From NCBI GenBank assembly GCA_902581585.1, contig CACHPB010000001.1:124001-188000 (forward strand): a stretch of DNA of 64,000 nt. The letters are read 5' to 3'. The DNA comes from an uncultured Pelagibacteraceae bacterium. GTDB lineage: Bacteria; Pseudomonadota; Alphaproteobacteria; Pelagibacterales; Pelagibacteraceae. A model generated the notes under the pieces. It was not told where the DNA came from and did not search any database. It saw only the letters and a list, made by a program, of their open reading frames with translations. The first letter of the stretch is position 1, and each line of letters starts with the position of its first letter. A program made the position numbers and the translations under genes. Positions 50,786 through 60,468 of the stretch are shown piece after piece.

Positions 50786-52240
50786 TTAAATCTTTTGATC
50801 ATATTCACCAATTTTGCCAGTTTTTTGGAGTAAATCATCAATAAAATCAAAGATTTTTTTCTTTCTTTCATCTGATGTGGGGCTCTCAGTTACAACTACT
50901 AATGAAGGCTTATTTGACGAAGCTCTAATTAAACCCCAGGAACCATCATTAAAAGTAAATCTTATTCCATTTACTGTTAGAATATTTTCAATTTCTTGAT
51001 TATCAATTTTAATATTATTTGTTTTTAAATCCTCTATTTTTTTAATTAAATCATCAACAACTTGATATTTTTCATCATCTTTACAAAATGGAGCCATGGT
51101 CGGAGATTGATAAGTATTAGGTAGTTCGCTAATTATCTCATTCATTTTCTTATTATTGTTATTTAGTAAATGACATACCTGTATTGCTGAGTTTATGCCA
51201 TCATCATATCCATAACCTAAAGGTTGATTAAAAAAGAAATGTCCACTTTTTTCAAAACCAGCAAGTGCTTGTTCTTGATTTACCTTTCTTTTAATATGAG
51301 AATGTCCTGTTTTCCAATATATTGTTTCACAAGAGTTACTTTTTAAAATTTCGTCAGTTGAATATAAACCAGTTGATTTTACATCTACTACAAACTTTGA
51401 ATTTTTATGAGTACTCGATAAATTTCTAGCAATTAGCAAGCCAATTTTATCTGAGAATATTTCAATTCCTTTATTATCAATAACTCCAACACGATCACCA
51501 TCTCCATCAAAACCAAAACCAATATCAGCATTATTTTCTAAAACACATTTGCTTATGGCATGTAGCATTTCTAAATCTTCTGGATTTGGATTGTATTTAG
51601 GAAATGTATAATCTAAATTACAATCTAACTCTATAACTTCACATCCAATGCCTCTTAATATATCGGGTGCAAATATTCCTGCCGTTCCGTTTCCACAAGC
51701 AACAACAGCTTTAATTTTGTTATTAATTTTATTTTTATTTATTAGATCATCTTTATAAATACTTTGAAAATTACTTATCTTTTTTTCACTACCACGACCC
51801 TCTACAAATTTATTATTTAATGTTATTTCTTTTAGCTCTTTCATTTCCTCTGGAGCATGAGTTAACCCTTTTTTAATCCCCATTTTTACACCAGTCCAAC
51901 CATTTTCATTGTGACTTGCTGTTACCATTGCTACTGCATCACTTTCTAAATTAAATTGTGCAAAATAAACCATAGGTGACAAAGACAATCCTATGTCTTC
52001 AACATAACAGCCTGTCGACATGAGACCTTTTTTAAGTGCTATTTTAATTTCTTCACTATAAGATCTGTAATCATGACCAACAATGATTCTTGGATTTTTT
52101 CTATTTGTGTGACTGATAACCTGTGTTCCCAAACCTTTTCCCAAATTTGTCACACCTTCTAAATTGATGTCATCAGGGTACAACCATCGAGCGTCGTACT
52201 CTCTGAAGCCAAAAGGATCAATTTTTATTGTATTTTGCAT
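50786..52240 (-). CDS. Phosphomannomutase/phosphoglucomutase
   Basis: A 484-residue alpha-D-phosphohexomutase. The phosphoserine loop is VAMVTASHNENGWTGVKMG (about residues 96-114, catalytic Ser near 102), the Mg-binding loop is FGFDGDGDRVGVID (about 243-256), the sugar-binding loop is FEKSGHFFFN, and the C-terminal phosphate loop includes GLIRASSNKPSLVVVTE. It interconverts hexose-1- and -6-phosphates, feeding surface glycan synthesis. GlmM is a sister family; the length and loops favour the PMM/PGM (AlgC) type. Confidence 0.88.
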   Translation of the reverse strand: MQNTIKIDPFGFREYDARWLYPDDINLEGVTNLGKGLGTQVISHTNRKNPRIIVGHDYRSYSEEIKIALKKGLMSTGCYVEDIGLSLSPMVYFAQFNLESDAVAMVTASHNENGWTGVKMGIKKGLTHAPEEMKELKEITLNNKFVEGRGSEKKISNFQSIYKDDLINKNKINNKIKAVVACGNGTAGIFAPDILRGIGCEVIELDCNLDYTFPKYNPNPEDLEMLHAISKCVLENNADIGFGFDGDGDRVGVIDNKGIEIFSDKIGLLIARNLSSTHKNSKFVVDVKSTGLYSTDEILKSNSCETIYWKTGHSHIKRKVNQEQALAGFEKSGHFFFNQPLGYGYDDGINSAIQVCHLLNNNNKKMNEIISELPNTYQSPTMAPFCKDDEKYQVVDDLIKKIEDLKTNNIKIDNQEIENILTVNGIRFTFNDGSWGLIRASSNKPSLVVVTESPTSDERKKKIFDFIDDLLQKTGKIGEYDQKI

Positions 52241-52314
52241 GTTGATATTTTTATATTTTTTTTATTTTTTTATTGATAATTTTTTTACAAGTTCTATAAA
52301 TGTTCTATTGATTT

Positions 52315-52361
52315 GTTGGTTATATGGTGTATTTACCAAACCATCATACAATATCTAGTTG
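52315..52361. promoter_or_regulatory. Candidate NrdR box pair upstream of nrdA
   Basis: Against the NrdR consensus ACACWATATATWGTGT, the site at 52346-52361 matches at 12 of 16 positions. The site at 52315-52330 matches at 9 of 16, with nine of its last ten bases (TATATGGTGT) agreeing. The two start 31 bp apart, the spacing expected for tandem NrdR boxes on one face of the helix, and they lie 38 bp or more before the nrdA ATG. NrdR would repress ribonucleotide reductase when dATP is high. Confidence 0.45.
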
Positions 52362-52398
52362 TTTTACTAAATTAAGTATAGTACAAAAAAGGAGCTAA

Positions 52399-54336
52399 AT
52401 GAATAAGATTTTATCACAAGCTATCAGGAAAGCTGTCACTGATTATGCACCGCATGTGAATCAAGACCCTAAAGATAAAAGATTAGATTTATTTTCTTTA
52501 AATAGCGAAACAGAATTATTTCAAAATTCAAAAGGCATAACAATCAAAATTGATAGAAGCAAAGACGATAACTTAACTGATTTTGGCAAAGCCACTCTTA
52601 AAGATAGATACCTAGGTGCAAACGAATCTTTTCAAGATTTATTTGCAAGAGTTGCTAGTCATTATGCAGATGACAATTTACATGCGCAAAGACTTTATAA
52701 CTATATTAGTAATTTATGGTTTATGCCTGCAACTCCAGTTTTATCTAATGGAGGAACAACTAGAGGTTTGCCAATATCTTGTTTTTTAAATGAAGCTAGC
52801 GATAGCCTTAATGGCATTCTTGACTTATGGAGTGAGAATGTTTGGCTTGCTGCAAGAGGTGGTGGCATAGGAAGTTATTGGGGCAATCTTAGATCAATAG
52901 GAGAAAAAATAGGCAGAGTTGGGAAAACTTCAGGAATAATTCCTTTTATTAAAGTAATGGATTCACTTACAATGGCAATTAGCCAAGGTTCTTTAAGAAG
53001 AGGTTCTGCAGCTTGCTATATCCCAATAGACCACCCAGAAATTGAGGAATTTATTGAAATGAGAAGACCGACTGGAGGAGATCCAAATAGAAAATCTTTA
53101 AATCTGCACCACGGTGTTTTAGTTTCAGATGCATTTATGAGAGCTGTTGAGCTAGATGAACAATGGGGACTTAAAAGTCCAAAAGATGGAGCGGTTCAAG
53201 CAACGGTCTCTGCAAGAAATTTATGGATAAGATTATTAACTGCAAGAATTGAAACAGGAGAACCATACATTGTTTTCATTGATACTGTTAACAGACAAAT
53301 TCCTCAACACCATAAACTTGCTGGTCTTAATGTTAAAACTTCAAATCTTTGTAGTGAGATTACGCTTCCAACAGGAATTGATAAAGATGGAAGAGACAGA
53401 ACCGCTGTATGCTGTTTATCATCTTTAAATGTAGAGAAGTACGATGAGTGGAAAGATGATGAAAACTTTATACAAGATGTCATGAGGTTCCTAGACAACG
53501 TTATGACTGATTTTATAGAAAATGCACCTGAACAATTTAGTGATGCAACATATTCAGCAATGAGAGAACGAAGTGTTGGATTGGGTGTTATGGGACTTCA
53601 TTCTTATTATCAAAAGAAAATGATCCCAATAGAATCTGTTATGAGCAAAGCTTGGAACAAAAAGATCTTTGAGCACATTCATAAAAATGTAGATAAAGCA
53701 TCTAAAGATTTGGCAGAAGAAAGAGGACCATGTCCAGATGCTGCAGATTATGGAATTATGGAGAGGTTTTCCAACAAAACTGCAATCGCTCCTACAGCAT
53801 CTATATCAATTATATGTGGTGGAACTTCACCTGGTGTCGAGCCAATTGCTGCAAATAGTTTCACACATAAAACGCTTTCTGGATCTTTCAATGTACGTAA
53901 CAAATATTTAAGAAAACTATTAGAAAAACATGGAAAAGACACAGATGAAGTTTGGTCAAGTATCACAACCAATCAAGGATCAGTCTCACATTTAGATTTT
54001 TTAACTCAAGATGAAAAAGACGTTTTTAAAACAGCTTTTGAGTTAGACCAAAGATGGCTTGTTGATTTGAGTGCAGACAGAACACCTCATATTTCTCAAG
54101 CTCAATCTATTAACTTATTTTTACCTGCAGATGTACACAAAAGGGACTTGCATCAAATTCATTTCCAAGCTTGGAAGAAAGGTTTGAAGAGTCTTTATTA
54201 CTGCAGGTCTAAATCAATACAACGTGCTGAAAATGTTAATGATGCAAATTCAACTGACATTGCAGCAAACGTTTATAAATCAAAAGAAGAAAGTAATAAC
54301 CAACAAGATTATGAGGAGTGTTTATCGTGTCAGTAG
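52399..54336 (+). CDS. nrdA: Ribonucleoside-diphosphate reductase, class Ia large subunit
   Basis: A 645-residue catalytic subunit. The active-site cysteine motif N316-L-C318-S-E320 (radical-site Cys and Asn/Glu pair follows family rules), ISCFLNE (about 130-136), the MPATPVLSNGGTTRGLPISC stretch and the terminal redox pair CLSC (641-644) are intact. There is no N-terminal ATP-cone of about 90 residues, as found in many NrdA proteins, so activity regulation by dATP would differ. It forms an operon with nrdB; the 3' end overlaps nrdB. A ggagct ribosome-binding site precedes the ATG. Confidence 0.95.
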   Translation: MNKILSQAIRKAVTDYAPHVNQDPKDKRLDLFSLNSETELFQNSKGITIKIDRSKDDNLTDFGKATLKDRYLGANESFQDLFARVASHYADDNLHAQRLYNYISNLWFMPATPVLSNGGTTRGLPISCFLNEASDSLNGILDLWSENVWLAARGGGIGSYWGNLRSIGEKIGRVGKTSGIIPFIKVMDSLTMAISQGSLRRGSAACYIPIDHPEIEEFIEMRRPTGGDPNRKSLNLHHGVLVSDAFMRAVELDEQWGLKSPKDGAVQATVSARNLWIRLLTARIETGEPYIVFIDTVNRQIPQHHKLAGLNVKTSNLCSEITLPTGIDKDGRDRTAVCCLSSLNVEKYDEWKDDENFIQDVMRFLDNVMTDFIENAPEQFSDATYSAMRERSVGLGVMGLHSYYQKKMIPIESVMSKAWNKKIFEHIHKNVDKASKDLAEERGPCPDAADYGIMERFSNKTAIAPTASISIICGGTSPGVEPIAANSFTHKTLSGSFNVRNKYLRKLLEKHGKDTDEVWSSITTNQGSVSHLDFLTQDEKDVFKTAFELDQRWLVDLSADRTPHISQAQSINLFLPADVHKRDLHQIHFQAWKKGLKSLYYCRSKSIQRAENVNDANSTDIAANVYKSKEESNNQQDYEECLSCQ

Positions 54337-55334
54337 CAGAAAAAATAAATAAGGAAATAATTCAACCAAAAAAGATGGGTTTACTAGTTGAGAACCCTGT
54401 TTACAAACCTTTTAGATATCCATGGTGTTATGATGCCTGGTTAACACAACAAAGAATTCATTGGTTGCCAGAAGAGGTTCCATTAGGAGATGATGTAAGA
54501 GATTGGCAAAAAAACTTATCACAACCAGAAAAAAATTTATTAACTCAAATTTTCAGATTTTTTACTCAAGCTGATGTTGAAGTTAATAATTGTTATTTAA
54601 GACACTACACGACTGTATTTAAACCAACCGAAGTACTAATGATGATGACTGCATTCGCATCTATGGAAACTGTTCACGTTGCAGCTTATTCACATCTTTT
54701 AGATACCATCGGAATGCCAGAGTCAGAATATTCAGCTTTCATGAAGTATAAAGAAATGAAAGATAAATATGATTACATGCAAAACTTCAATGTTAATTCA
54801 AAAGAAGATATTGCAAAAACAGTTGCGGTATTTAGTGCATTCACAGAAGGTCTACAATTATTTGCAAGTTTTGCCATCTTACTTAACTTCCCAAGACATA
54901 ATAAGATGAAGGGTATGGGCCAAATTGTTACTTGGTCAGTAAGAGATGAAACACTTCACTGCAATTCAATGATTAGAATCTTTAAGGAGTTTATTAAAGA
55001 AAACCCCGAAATATGGACATCAAAACTTAAAAAAGAACTTTATGAGGCATGCAGAACTATCGTTGAGCATGAAGATTCTTTTATTGACTTAGCTTTTGAA
55101 ATGGGACCTATGGAAGGTTTAACAGCAAAAGAAGTTAAAGAATATATAAGGTTTATTGCAAATAGAAGATTAGATCAGTTAGGTTTAGAACCTATTTATG
55201 ACGTTCAAAAAAATCCATTAACTTGGCTTGATACCATGTTGAATGCAGTGGAACATATGAACTTTTTTGAAGGTAGAGCAACCGAATATTCTAAAGCGTC
55301 TACAAGAGGATCTTGGACAGAGGCATTTAGTTAA
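54327..55334 (+). CDS. nrdB: Ribonucleoside-diphosphate reductase, class Ia small subunit
   Basis: A 335-residue di-iron protein with the iron ligands in TQADVEV, ASMETVHVAAYSH and WSVRDETLHCNSM, plus the radical-carrying Tyr in the VAAYSHLLD region. A GTG at 54327 is preferred as the start since AGGAG (54314-54318) lies 8 bp before it; the earlier GTG at 54318 overlaps that ribosome-binding site. It overlaps nrdA by 10 bp. No ATP-cone is present in this subunit either. Confidence 0.93.
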   Translation: MSVAEKINKEIIQPKKMGLLVENPVYKPFRYPWCYDAWLTQQRIHWLPEEVPLGDDVRDWQKNLSQPEKNLLTQIFRFFTQADVEVNNCYLRHYTTVFKPTEVLMMMTAFASMETVHVAAYSHLLDTIGMPESEYSAFMKYKEMKDKYDYMQNFNVNSKEDIAKTVAVFSAFTEGLQLFASFAILLNFPRHNKMKGMGQIVTWSVRDETLHCNSMIRIFKEFIKENPEIWTSKLKKELYEACRTIVEHEDSFIDLAFEMGPMEGLTAKEVKEYIRFIANRRLDQLGLEPIYDVQKNPLTWLDTMLNAVEHMNFFEGRATEYSKASTRGSWTEAFS

Positions 55335-55352
55335 AATACTTTAAAGATAAAA

Positions 55353-55535
55353 ATGAAAATCTTAAAAGAATTAGATGATGCCAAATTAGTTATTGTTGAT
55401 TTGGAAGTTAATTTAGGCAATGAGGTTAGAAACGCACCTACATTATGTGCAAAATATAAAGGAAAAATTATACCTCTTAACACTGCTCATGATGGTAGAC
55501 CAATCCTTATGAGAGAAGAAAACTCGATAGAATAA
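55353..55535 (+). CDS. Small protein downstream of nrdB, unknown
   Basis: A 60-residue soluble protein starting MKILKELDDAKLVIVDLEVNLG, with a single Cys (APTLCAKYKGK). It follows nrdB by 18 bp and may be a small accessory of the reductase operon. It contains the CxxK pattern but no CxxC, so it is not a glutaredoxin. No family recognised. Its stop is directly adjacent to the convergent prpC stop. Confidence 0.5.
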   Translation: MKILKELDDAKLVIVDLEVNLGNEVRNAPTLCAKYKGKIIPLNTAHDGRPILMREENSIE

Positions 55536-56660
55536 TTATCTTTGATTTAATTGAAGAACTCTTCTGTGTTTATTACCTTTGTAACTTGCAAGAGGCCTTA
55601 TTAGTTTATTAGCAGCGTGTTGTTCTATTATATGTGCTGACCAACCAGTAATTCTAGAAATTACAAATATTGGAGTGAAAAAATCTGTGTCAAATCCCAT
55701 CAAATGATATGTCGGACCAGTAGGGTAATCAACATTTGGATGAATATTTTTTCTATCAATCATTACCTTTTCTACAATATCATAAATTTTTTCAAACTTT
55801 TTATCTTTTTTTATTTTTGCAACTTTTCCAAAATATTCTCTCATAGTTGGAACTCTGGAGTCTCCACTTTTGTAAACTCTGTGACCAAAACCCATAACTA
55901 CATCTTTATTATCTAAAGCTTTATTTATCCATTTAAGTGCATTCTCAGGTTTTTTTATTTTATTCATCATGTGCATCACTTCTTCGTTAGCACCGCCATG
56001 AAGAGGTCCTTTTAAACTAGCTATTGCGCCAGTTATTGCGCCGTGAATATCTGATAAACTACTAGTTATTGTTCTTGCAGTAAAAGTTGAAACATTAAAA
56101 CTATGCTCTGCATACAAAATAAGAGATACATCAAAAGCTTTTACTATGTCTTTATTTGGAACTTTTCCAAAACACATGTGAAAAAAGTTCTCAGAAAAAG
56201 AGAGTTTGTTTTTTGGTGGTATAATTTTTTTTCCTCTTCTTGCCCTATAAAACGCAGCAAGCGCAACTGGCATTTTTGCAAAAATCCTCATAACTTTTCT
56301 CATGTTGGCTTTAGGAGAGTTGTCCTTAGTCTCTTTATCCTCAAGGCCCATAATACTCACTGCTGTTCGTGCTACATCCATAGGGTGAGCTTTTCTTGGA
56401 AACTTCTTAATATCATCTAACAACGTTTTTGATAATTTTCTATCTTTTCTTTCTTCCTTCTCAAATTTTTTTAATTGTTTTTTGGTTGGTAATTCGCCAT
56501 TTAGAATAAGGTAAGCTACTTCTTCAAATTTACACTTTGCACATAAATCTTGAGCAGCATATCCTCTATAAGTTAAAGAATTTATCTCTGGCATTACTTT
56601 GGAAACTTCTGTTTCGTCAACAACTATACCCAGTAACCCTTTTTTGATTTCGTCACCCAT
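55536..56660 (-). CDS. prpC: 2-methylcitrate synthase
   Basis: A 374-residue citrate synthase family protein, PrpC-like in length. It shows EINSLTYRGYAAQDLCAKC near the N-terminus, the catalytic His in LYAEHSFNVSTFTARTITSS (about 181-200), SLKGPLHGGANEEVMHMM (about 214-231, His in HGG), the GFGHRVYKSGDSRVPTM stretch and an Asp in YPTGPTYHLMGFDTDFF region. It condenses propionyl-CoA with oxaloacetate. It is in an operon with prpB and prpD (1-bp overlap with prpB). Confidence 0.9.
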   Translation of the reverse strand: MGDEIKKGLLGIVVDETEVSKVMPEINSLTYRGYAAQDLCAKCKFEEVAYLILNGELPTKKQLKKFEKEERKDRKLSKTLLDDIKKFPRKAHPMDVARTAVSIMGLEDKETKDNSPKANMRKVMRIFAKMPVALAAFYRARRGKKIIPPKNKLSFSENFFHMCFGKVPNKDIVKAFDVSLILYAEHSFNVSTFTARTITSSLSDIHGAITGAIASLKGPLHGGANEEVMHMMNKIKKPENALKWINKALDNKDVVMGFGHRVYKSGDSRVPTMREYFGKVAKIKKDKKFEKIYDIVEKVMIDRKNIHPNVDYPTGPTYHLMGFDTDFFTPIFVISRITGWSAHIIEQHAANKLIRPLASYKGNKHRRVLQLNQR

Positions 56661-57556
56661 TATTCGTGTCCATCTGTATTAAAATTATAAATTTTTTCGT
56701 CTAATGCATTATATTTTTCGTATTCTACCAAATCATACAATCTCTTGCGCGTCTGCATTCTATCAATAATATTGTTTTGATGTCCATCAGCAAAAATAGC
56801 ACGCAAACCATCCTCTACATTTTTCATTGCTAATCTTTGAGTAGAAACTGGGTAAATAACAATATTGTATCCCAGTTCTTCTAGCTGTTTGTAATTAAGT
56901 AGCTTAGATTTTCCAAATTCTGTCATATTGGCTAAAAGGTAACAATCAAGGGATTTTCTAACCAATTCAAATTCTTTTTCATCTTTTAAAGCTTCTGGAA
57001 ATATTACTTCAGCACCCGCATCAACATATGCTTTACATCTATCAATCATATTATCTATTCCCTCTACACTTTTTGCATCAGATCTAGCAATAATTTTAAA
57101 ATTTTTGTCTTTTCTAGCACTTACACATTCTTTTATTTTATTAATCATTCTTTCTTTAGATATAAGTTCTTTATTATCTAAATGACCACATCTTTTTTGT
57201 TCAATTTGATCTTCTAAATGAACAGCAGCAATTCCAAATTCCTCAAATGTTTCAATTGTTTCTTTGCAAGATTTAAATCCAGTATCTATATCAACAATTG
57301 TTGGAAGATTTGTTACTCTTGAAATTAAATAAGATCTAGTACTAACATCTTGAAGTGTTGTTAGACCAATATCTGGAAAGCCTAAATCGTTTGCCATTAC
57401 ACCGCCAGACACATAAACCGCATCATAACCTATTTCTTCAATCAATTTAGCTGTTAAAGGATTGTAGGCACCAGGCACTCTTAGTATTTTATTAGATTTA
57501 AGTTTAGTATCTAAATCAATTCTTTTTTGGGTTAGATCTTTTTCAATAAAATGCAT
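56660..57556 (-). CDS. prpB: 2-methylisocitrate lyase
   Basis: A 298-residue ICL/PEP-mutase family enzyme with the catalytic loop motif KRCGH (residues 121-125) and the Mg-binding DIDTG and EDQIEQ (about 89-93, 115-120). Gly-rich VSGGVMANDLG near residue 50 is typical of PrpB. It splits 2-methylisocitrate to pyruvate and succinate. It is preceded by prpD (1-bp gap) on the same strand. Confidence 0.92.
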   Translation of the reverse strand: MHFIEKDLTQKRIDLDTKLKSNKILRVPGAYNPLTAKLIEEIGYDAVYVSGGVMANDLGFPDIGLTTLQDVSTRSYLISRVTNLPTIVDIDTGFKSCKETIETFEEFGIAAVHLEDQIEQKRCGHLDNKELISKERMINKIKECVSARKDKNFKIIARSDAKSVEGIDNMIDRCKAYVDAGAEVIFPEALKDEKEFELVRKSLDCYLLANMTEFGKSKLLNYKQLEELGYNIVIYPVSTQRLAMKNVEDGLRAIFADGHQNNIIDRMQTRKRLYDLVEYEKYNALDEKIYNFNTDGHE

Positions 57557-57557
57557 T

Positions 57558-59060
57558 TTAAAAAATACCTTTTTTATTATTTTTCTTTAAATATTTTCTA
57601 CTTACTTCGATATTTAATTTATTAAGACTCCCTTTTTTTAATTTTTTTAAATTTTGTACAGTCTTTAAAAATCTATCACTTTCTTTTTTTGATAAAATTT
57701 TACCAGTCAAGGTTATAAATTTCTTAATATAATCTTTTCTTTCAAAAGGTCTTGCTCCATATGGATGAGCATCAGCTCTTTCAAGTTCCTCAGATATTTT
57801 TTTACCATTATTTAATGTAACAATAACTTTTGCTCCAAATGATTTCTTTTTTGGATCTGGATGATGATATTTTTTAGTCCATTTTTTATCTTCATGTGTT
57901 GTTATAGATTTCCATATTTTTATAGTACTTTTTTTGTTAGCTCTTGATTTTGTATATGATTTTACATGATGCCAGTCTGCATCCTCTAGAGCCACAGCGA
58001 AAATATACATTATAGAATGGTCTAAAGTTTCTCTTGACGCATTTGGGTCCATCTTTTGAGGATCATTTGCACCAGTTCCAATTACATAATGAGTATGATG
58101 GCTCGTATAAATATCTATTTTTTTAATATTTTTTAAATTTAAAATTTTTTTATTTAATTTTTTACCTATATCAATTAATGCCTGGGCCTGGTATTCAGCT
58201 GAATATTCTTTTGTATAAGTTTCCAGAATAGCTCTTTTTGGCTCATTTTTCTTTGGTAACGGAACATAATATTTTGCTTTTTTTCCATCTAATATTCTTG
58301 CAATGACACTGTCTTCTCCCTCATAGATAGGACTAGGAGCTCCCTCTCCTCTCATAGTTCTATCGACTGCTTCAATTGCTAATTTGCCTGCATGAGCTGG
58401 AGCATATGCTTTCCAACTTGAAATTTCACCTTTTCTTGATTGACGAGTTGAAATACTTACATGTAGAGCTTGTTGTACAGCTTGATAAATGGTTTCCGTA
58501 TTTAGTTTTAACATAGAACCTATTCCTGCAGCTACGCTCGGTCCCAAATGTGCTATGTGATCAATTTTATGTTTGTGTAGACAGATTCCTTTAACTAAAT
58601 TTACTTGAACTTCATATGCTGTAATAATTCCTCTTAAAAGATCCAATCCACTTTTTTCAAGTTTTTCCCCAACTGCTAAGATTGGTGGTATGTTGTCACC
58701 AGGATGACTATAGTCTGCTGCTAAAAAGGTATCATGAAAATCTAGCTCTCTTACTGCAGTCCCATTTGCCCATGCTGCCCATTCAGCATCAAACTTTAAT
58801 TTAGAATTTATCCCAAAAATAGTTGATCCTGATTTTCTAAGATGACTCATTGCCATTTCTCTTGCTGATATAACTGATTTTCTATTTAATGAGGCAATTG
58901 CTACAGAGGCATTATCAATTATTCTATTGATAACCATATCAACTGAATATCTATCTAGTTTAGCATTATCGCTTGCTATCTCTGCAATTTTCCATGCAAG
59001 CTGTTTCCTCTTTGGAAGGCTTATTTTTGACGGGTATACTTTAACAGTGTTTAACAACAA
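57558..59060 (-). CDS. prpD: 2-methylcitrate dehydratase
   Basis: A 500-residue MmgE/PrpD family enzyme. Clear features are [24 protein letters not shown] (about 105-128, with DF.D and the HPGD motif) and the [19 protein letters not shown] stretch. The start is TTG at 59060 with AGGA six bases upstream. No prpE or acnD/prpF gene lies next to it, so propionyl-CoA must be supplied elsewhere. The 53-bp gap to gph on the same strand suggests a short operon. Confidence 0.88.
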   Translation of the reverse strand: MLLNTVKVYPSKISLPKRKQLAWKIAEIASDNAKLDRYSVDMVINRIIDNASVAIASLNRKSVISAREMAMSHLRKSGSTIFGINSKLKFDAEWAAWANGTAVRELDFHDTFLAADYSHPGDNIPPILAVGEKLEKSGLDLLRGIITAYEVQVNLVKGICLHKHKIDHIAHLGPSVAAGIGSMLKLNTETIYQAVQQALHVSISTRQSRKGEISSWKAYAPAHAGKLAIEAVDRTMRGEGAPSPIYEGEDSVIARILDGKKAKYYVPLPKKNEPKRAILETYTKEYSAEYQAQALIDIGKKLNKKILNLKNIKKIDIYTSHHTHYVIGTGANDPQKMDPNASRETLDHSIMYIFAVALEDADWHHVKSYTKSRANKKSTIKIWKSITTHEDKKWTKKYHHPDPKKKSFGAKVIVTLNNGKKISEELERADAHPYGARPFERKDYIKKFITLTGKILSKKESDRFLKTVQNLKKLKKGSLNKLNIEVSRKYLKKNNKKGIF

Positions 59061-59113
59061 AATAATTCCTAGATATTAAATTTGTTTTAATAGTTAAATT
59101 AAATTTATCAATA

Positions 59114-59779
59114 TTAAAGATATTCAGCTATAATTTTTTCAATTCCTACAAAGTCTTTTACTAAGTGATTATGATAAATTTCATTAGATTTTTTTTCTGT
59201 ATATCCATATTTAAGTAAAATTATTGGGATTTCTGCAGCTTTAGCTGCATTTGCATCTGTTTCACTATCTCCGATCATGATTGATTTATCTATTTTACCT
59301 TCTAAAATTTCTATAGTTGTAGTCAAATGTCTGGGGTCTGGCTTGCAATATTCAAAAGTATTGTATCCTGCAACATATTCAAAAAAATCATAAATTCCAA
59401 TTTTTTTCAAAAGATCAACAGCCAGATGTTCAGTTTTATTAGTACATACCGCCATAGAAATATTTTCGTTTTTACACCAGTTTAAGAATTCCTTCACTCC
59501 TCTGATCAATTTGCTGTCTTGATAGATATTTTTTCCATAAAAGGATAAAAATTCATCAGTCATTTTATTTTGAATTTTTTCGTCAAACCATTTCCATTGT
59601 CCGTTAGCTTTGGCCATCATAGCCTTAGCTCCTTTTCCAACGGCATTTTTTAATTCCCCTAAGGTTTTTGTTGGATAACCAAATTTTTTCATTACATGAT
59701 TATGTGCTCGTATTAGATCAGGAGCAGTGTCAACTAATGTTCCGTCTAAATCAAAGAGAATTGTAAATTTTTGAGCCAT
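59114..59779 (-). CDS. gph: Phosphoglycolate phosphatase-like HAD hydrolase
   Basis: A 221-residue HAD-superfamily phosphatase with motif I FDLDGTLVDTAPDL, motif II AVCTNKTEH (about 116-124) and motif IV MIGDSETDANAAKAA (about 173-187). Cap domain of the Gph type. It removes phosphate from 2-phosphoglycolate (or related metabolites) in the cytoplasm. The gene may be on the same transcript as prpDBC, but no functional link is apparent. Confidence 0.88.
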   Translation of the reverse strand: MAQKFTILFDLDGTLVDTAPDLIRAHNHVMKKFGYPTKTLGELKNAVGKGAKAMMAKANGQWKWFDEKIQNKMTDEFLSFYGKNIYQDSKLIRGVKEFLNWCKNENISMAVCTNKTEHLAVDLLKKIGIYDFFEYVAGYNTFEYCKPDPRHLTTTIEILEGKIDKSIMIGDSETDANAAKAAEIPIILLKYGYTEKKSNEIYHNHLVKDFVGIEKIIAEYL

Positions 59780-59847
59780 ATAAAAGTATTATTAAGAAAT
59801 AAATTGTGAATTAATTAAACTAATACCCAAATATATAAAAATATCAA

Positions 59848-60468
59848 ATGAATCAGAAAAAATTTGAAAACGAACAGTTAAAACTAAGAAATAAATTTAA
59901 AAAAAAAGGAGTAAAGATGATCGCTCCAGAAACGGTTTTTTTTTCAAAAAATACAAAAATTGGAAAAAATGTAACAATTGATCCATTTGTTGTAATTTCA
60001 GAAAATGTTACATTGGGTAACAATGTTAGAATTTTAGCCTTCTCTCATTTAGAAGGTGTTAAAATAGATAATAATGTAAATGTTGGTCCTTATGCAAGAT
60101 TAAGACCTGGCACAGTGCTTGAAAATGGATCAAAAGTAGGAAATTTTGTTGAAGTAAAAAAAAGCACTATTGGAAAAAATTCAAAAATAAATCACCTTTC
60201 TTACATAGGTGACTCCATAATAGGTAAAGAAGTTAATATTGGTGCAGGGACAATTACATGTAATTATGATGGTGTAAAAAAAAGTAAAACAATAATCAAT
60301 GATGGTGTATTTGTTGGATCTAATTCTTCTCTAGTTGCTCCAATAAAAATAGAAAAAAAAAGTGTAATCGGTGCAGGATCAGTTATAACTAAAAAAGTTT
60401 CAAAAAACTCTTTAGCACTAACAAGAGCAAAACAAACAGAAGTTAAAAATTATAAAAGAAAAAAATAA
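59848..60468 (+). CDS. GlmU acetyltransferase half (no uridyltransferase domain)
   Basis: A 206-residue left-handed beta-helix protein matching only the C-terminal half of GlmU. It retains the linker region ([16 protein letters not shown]), [24 protein letters not shown] (about 81-104), the catalytic His in [11 protein letters not shown] and the acetyl-CoA site [11 protein letters not shown]. The N-terminal pyrophosphorylase (about 230 residues in normal GlmU) is absent. It would acetylate glucosamine-1-phosphate, with a separate protein making UDP-GlcNAc. It overlaps glmS by 1 bp in the same operon, which supports that pathway. Confidence 0.83.
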   Translation: MNQKKFENEQLKLRNKFKKKGVKMIAPETVFFSKNTKIGKNVTIDPFVVISENVTLGNNVRILAFSHLEGVKIDNNVNVGPYARLRPGTVLENGSKVGNFVEVKKSTIGKNSKINHLSYIGDSIIGKEVNIGAGTITCNYDGVKKSKTIINDGVFVGSNSSLVAPIKIEKKSVIGAGSVITKKVSKNSLALTRAKQTEVKNYKRKK

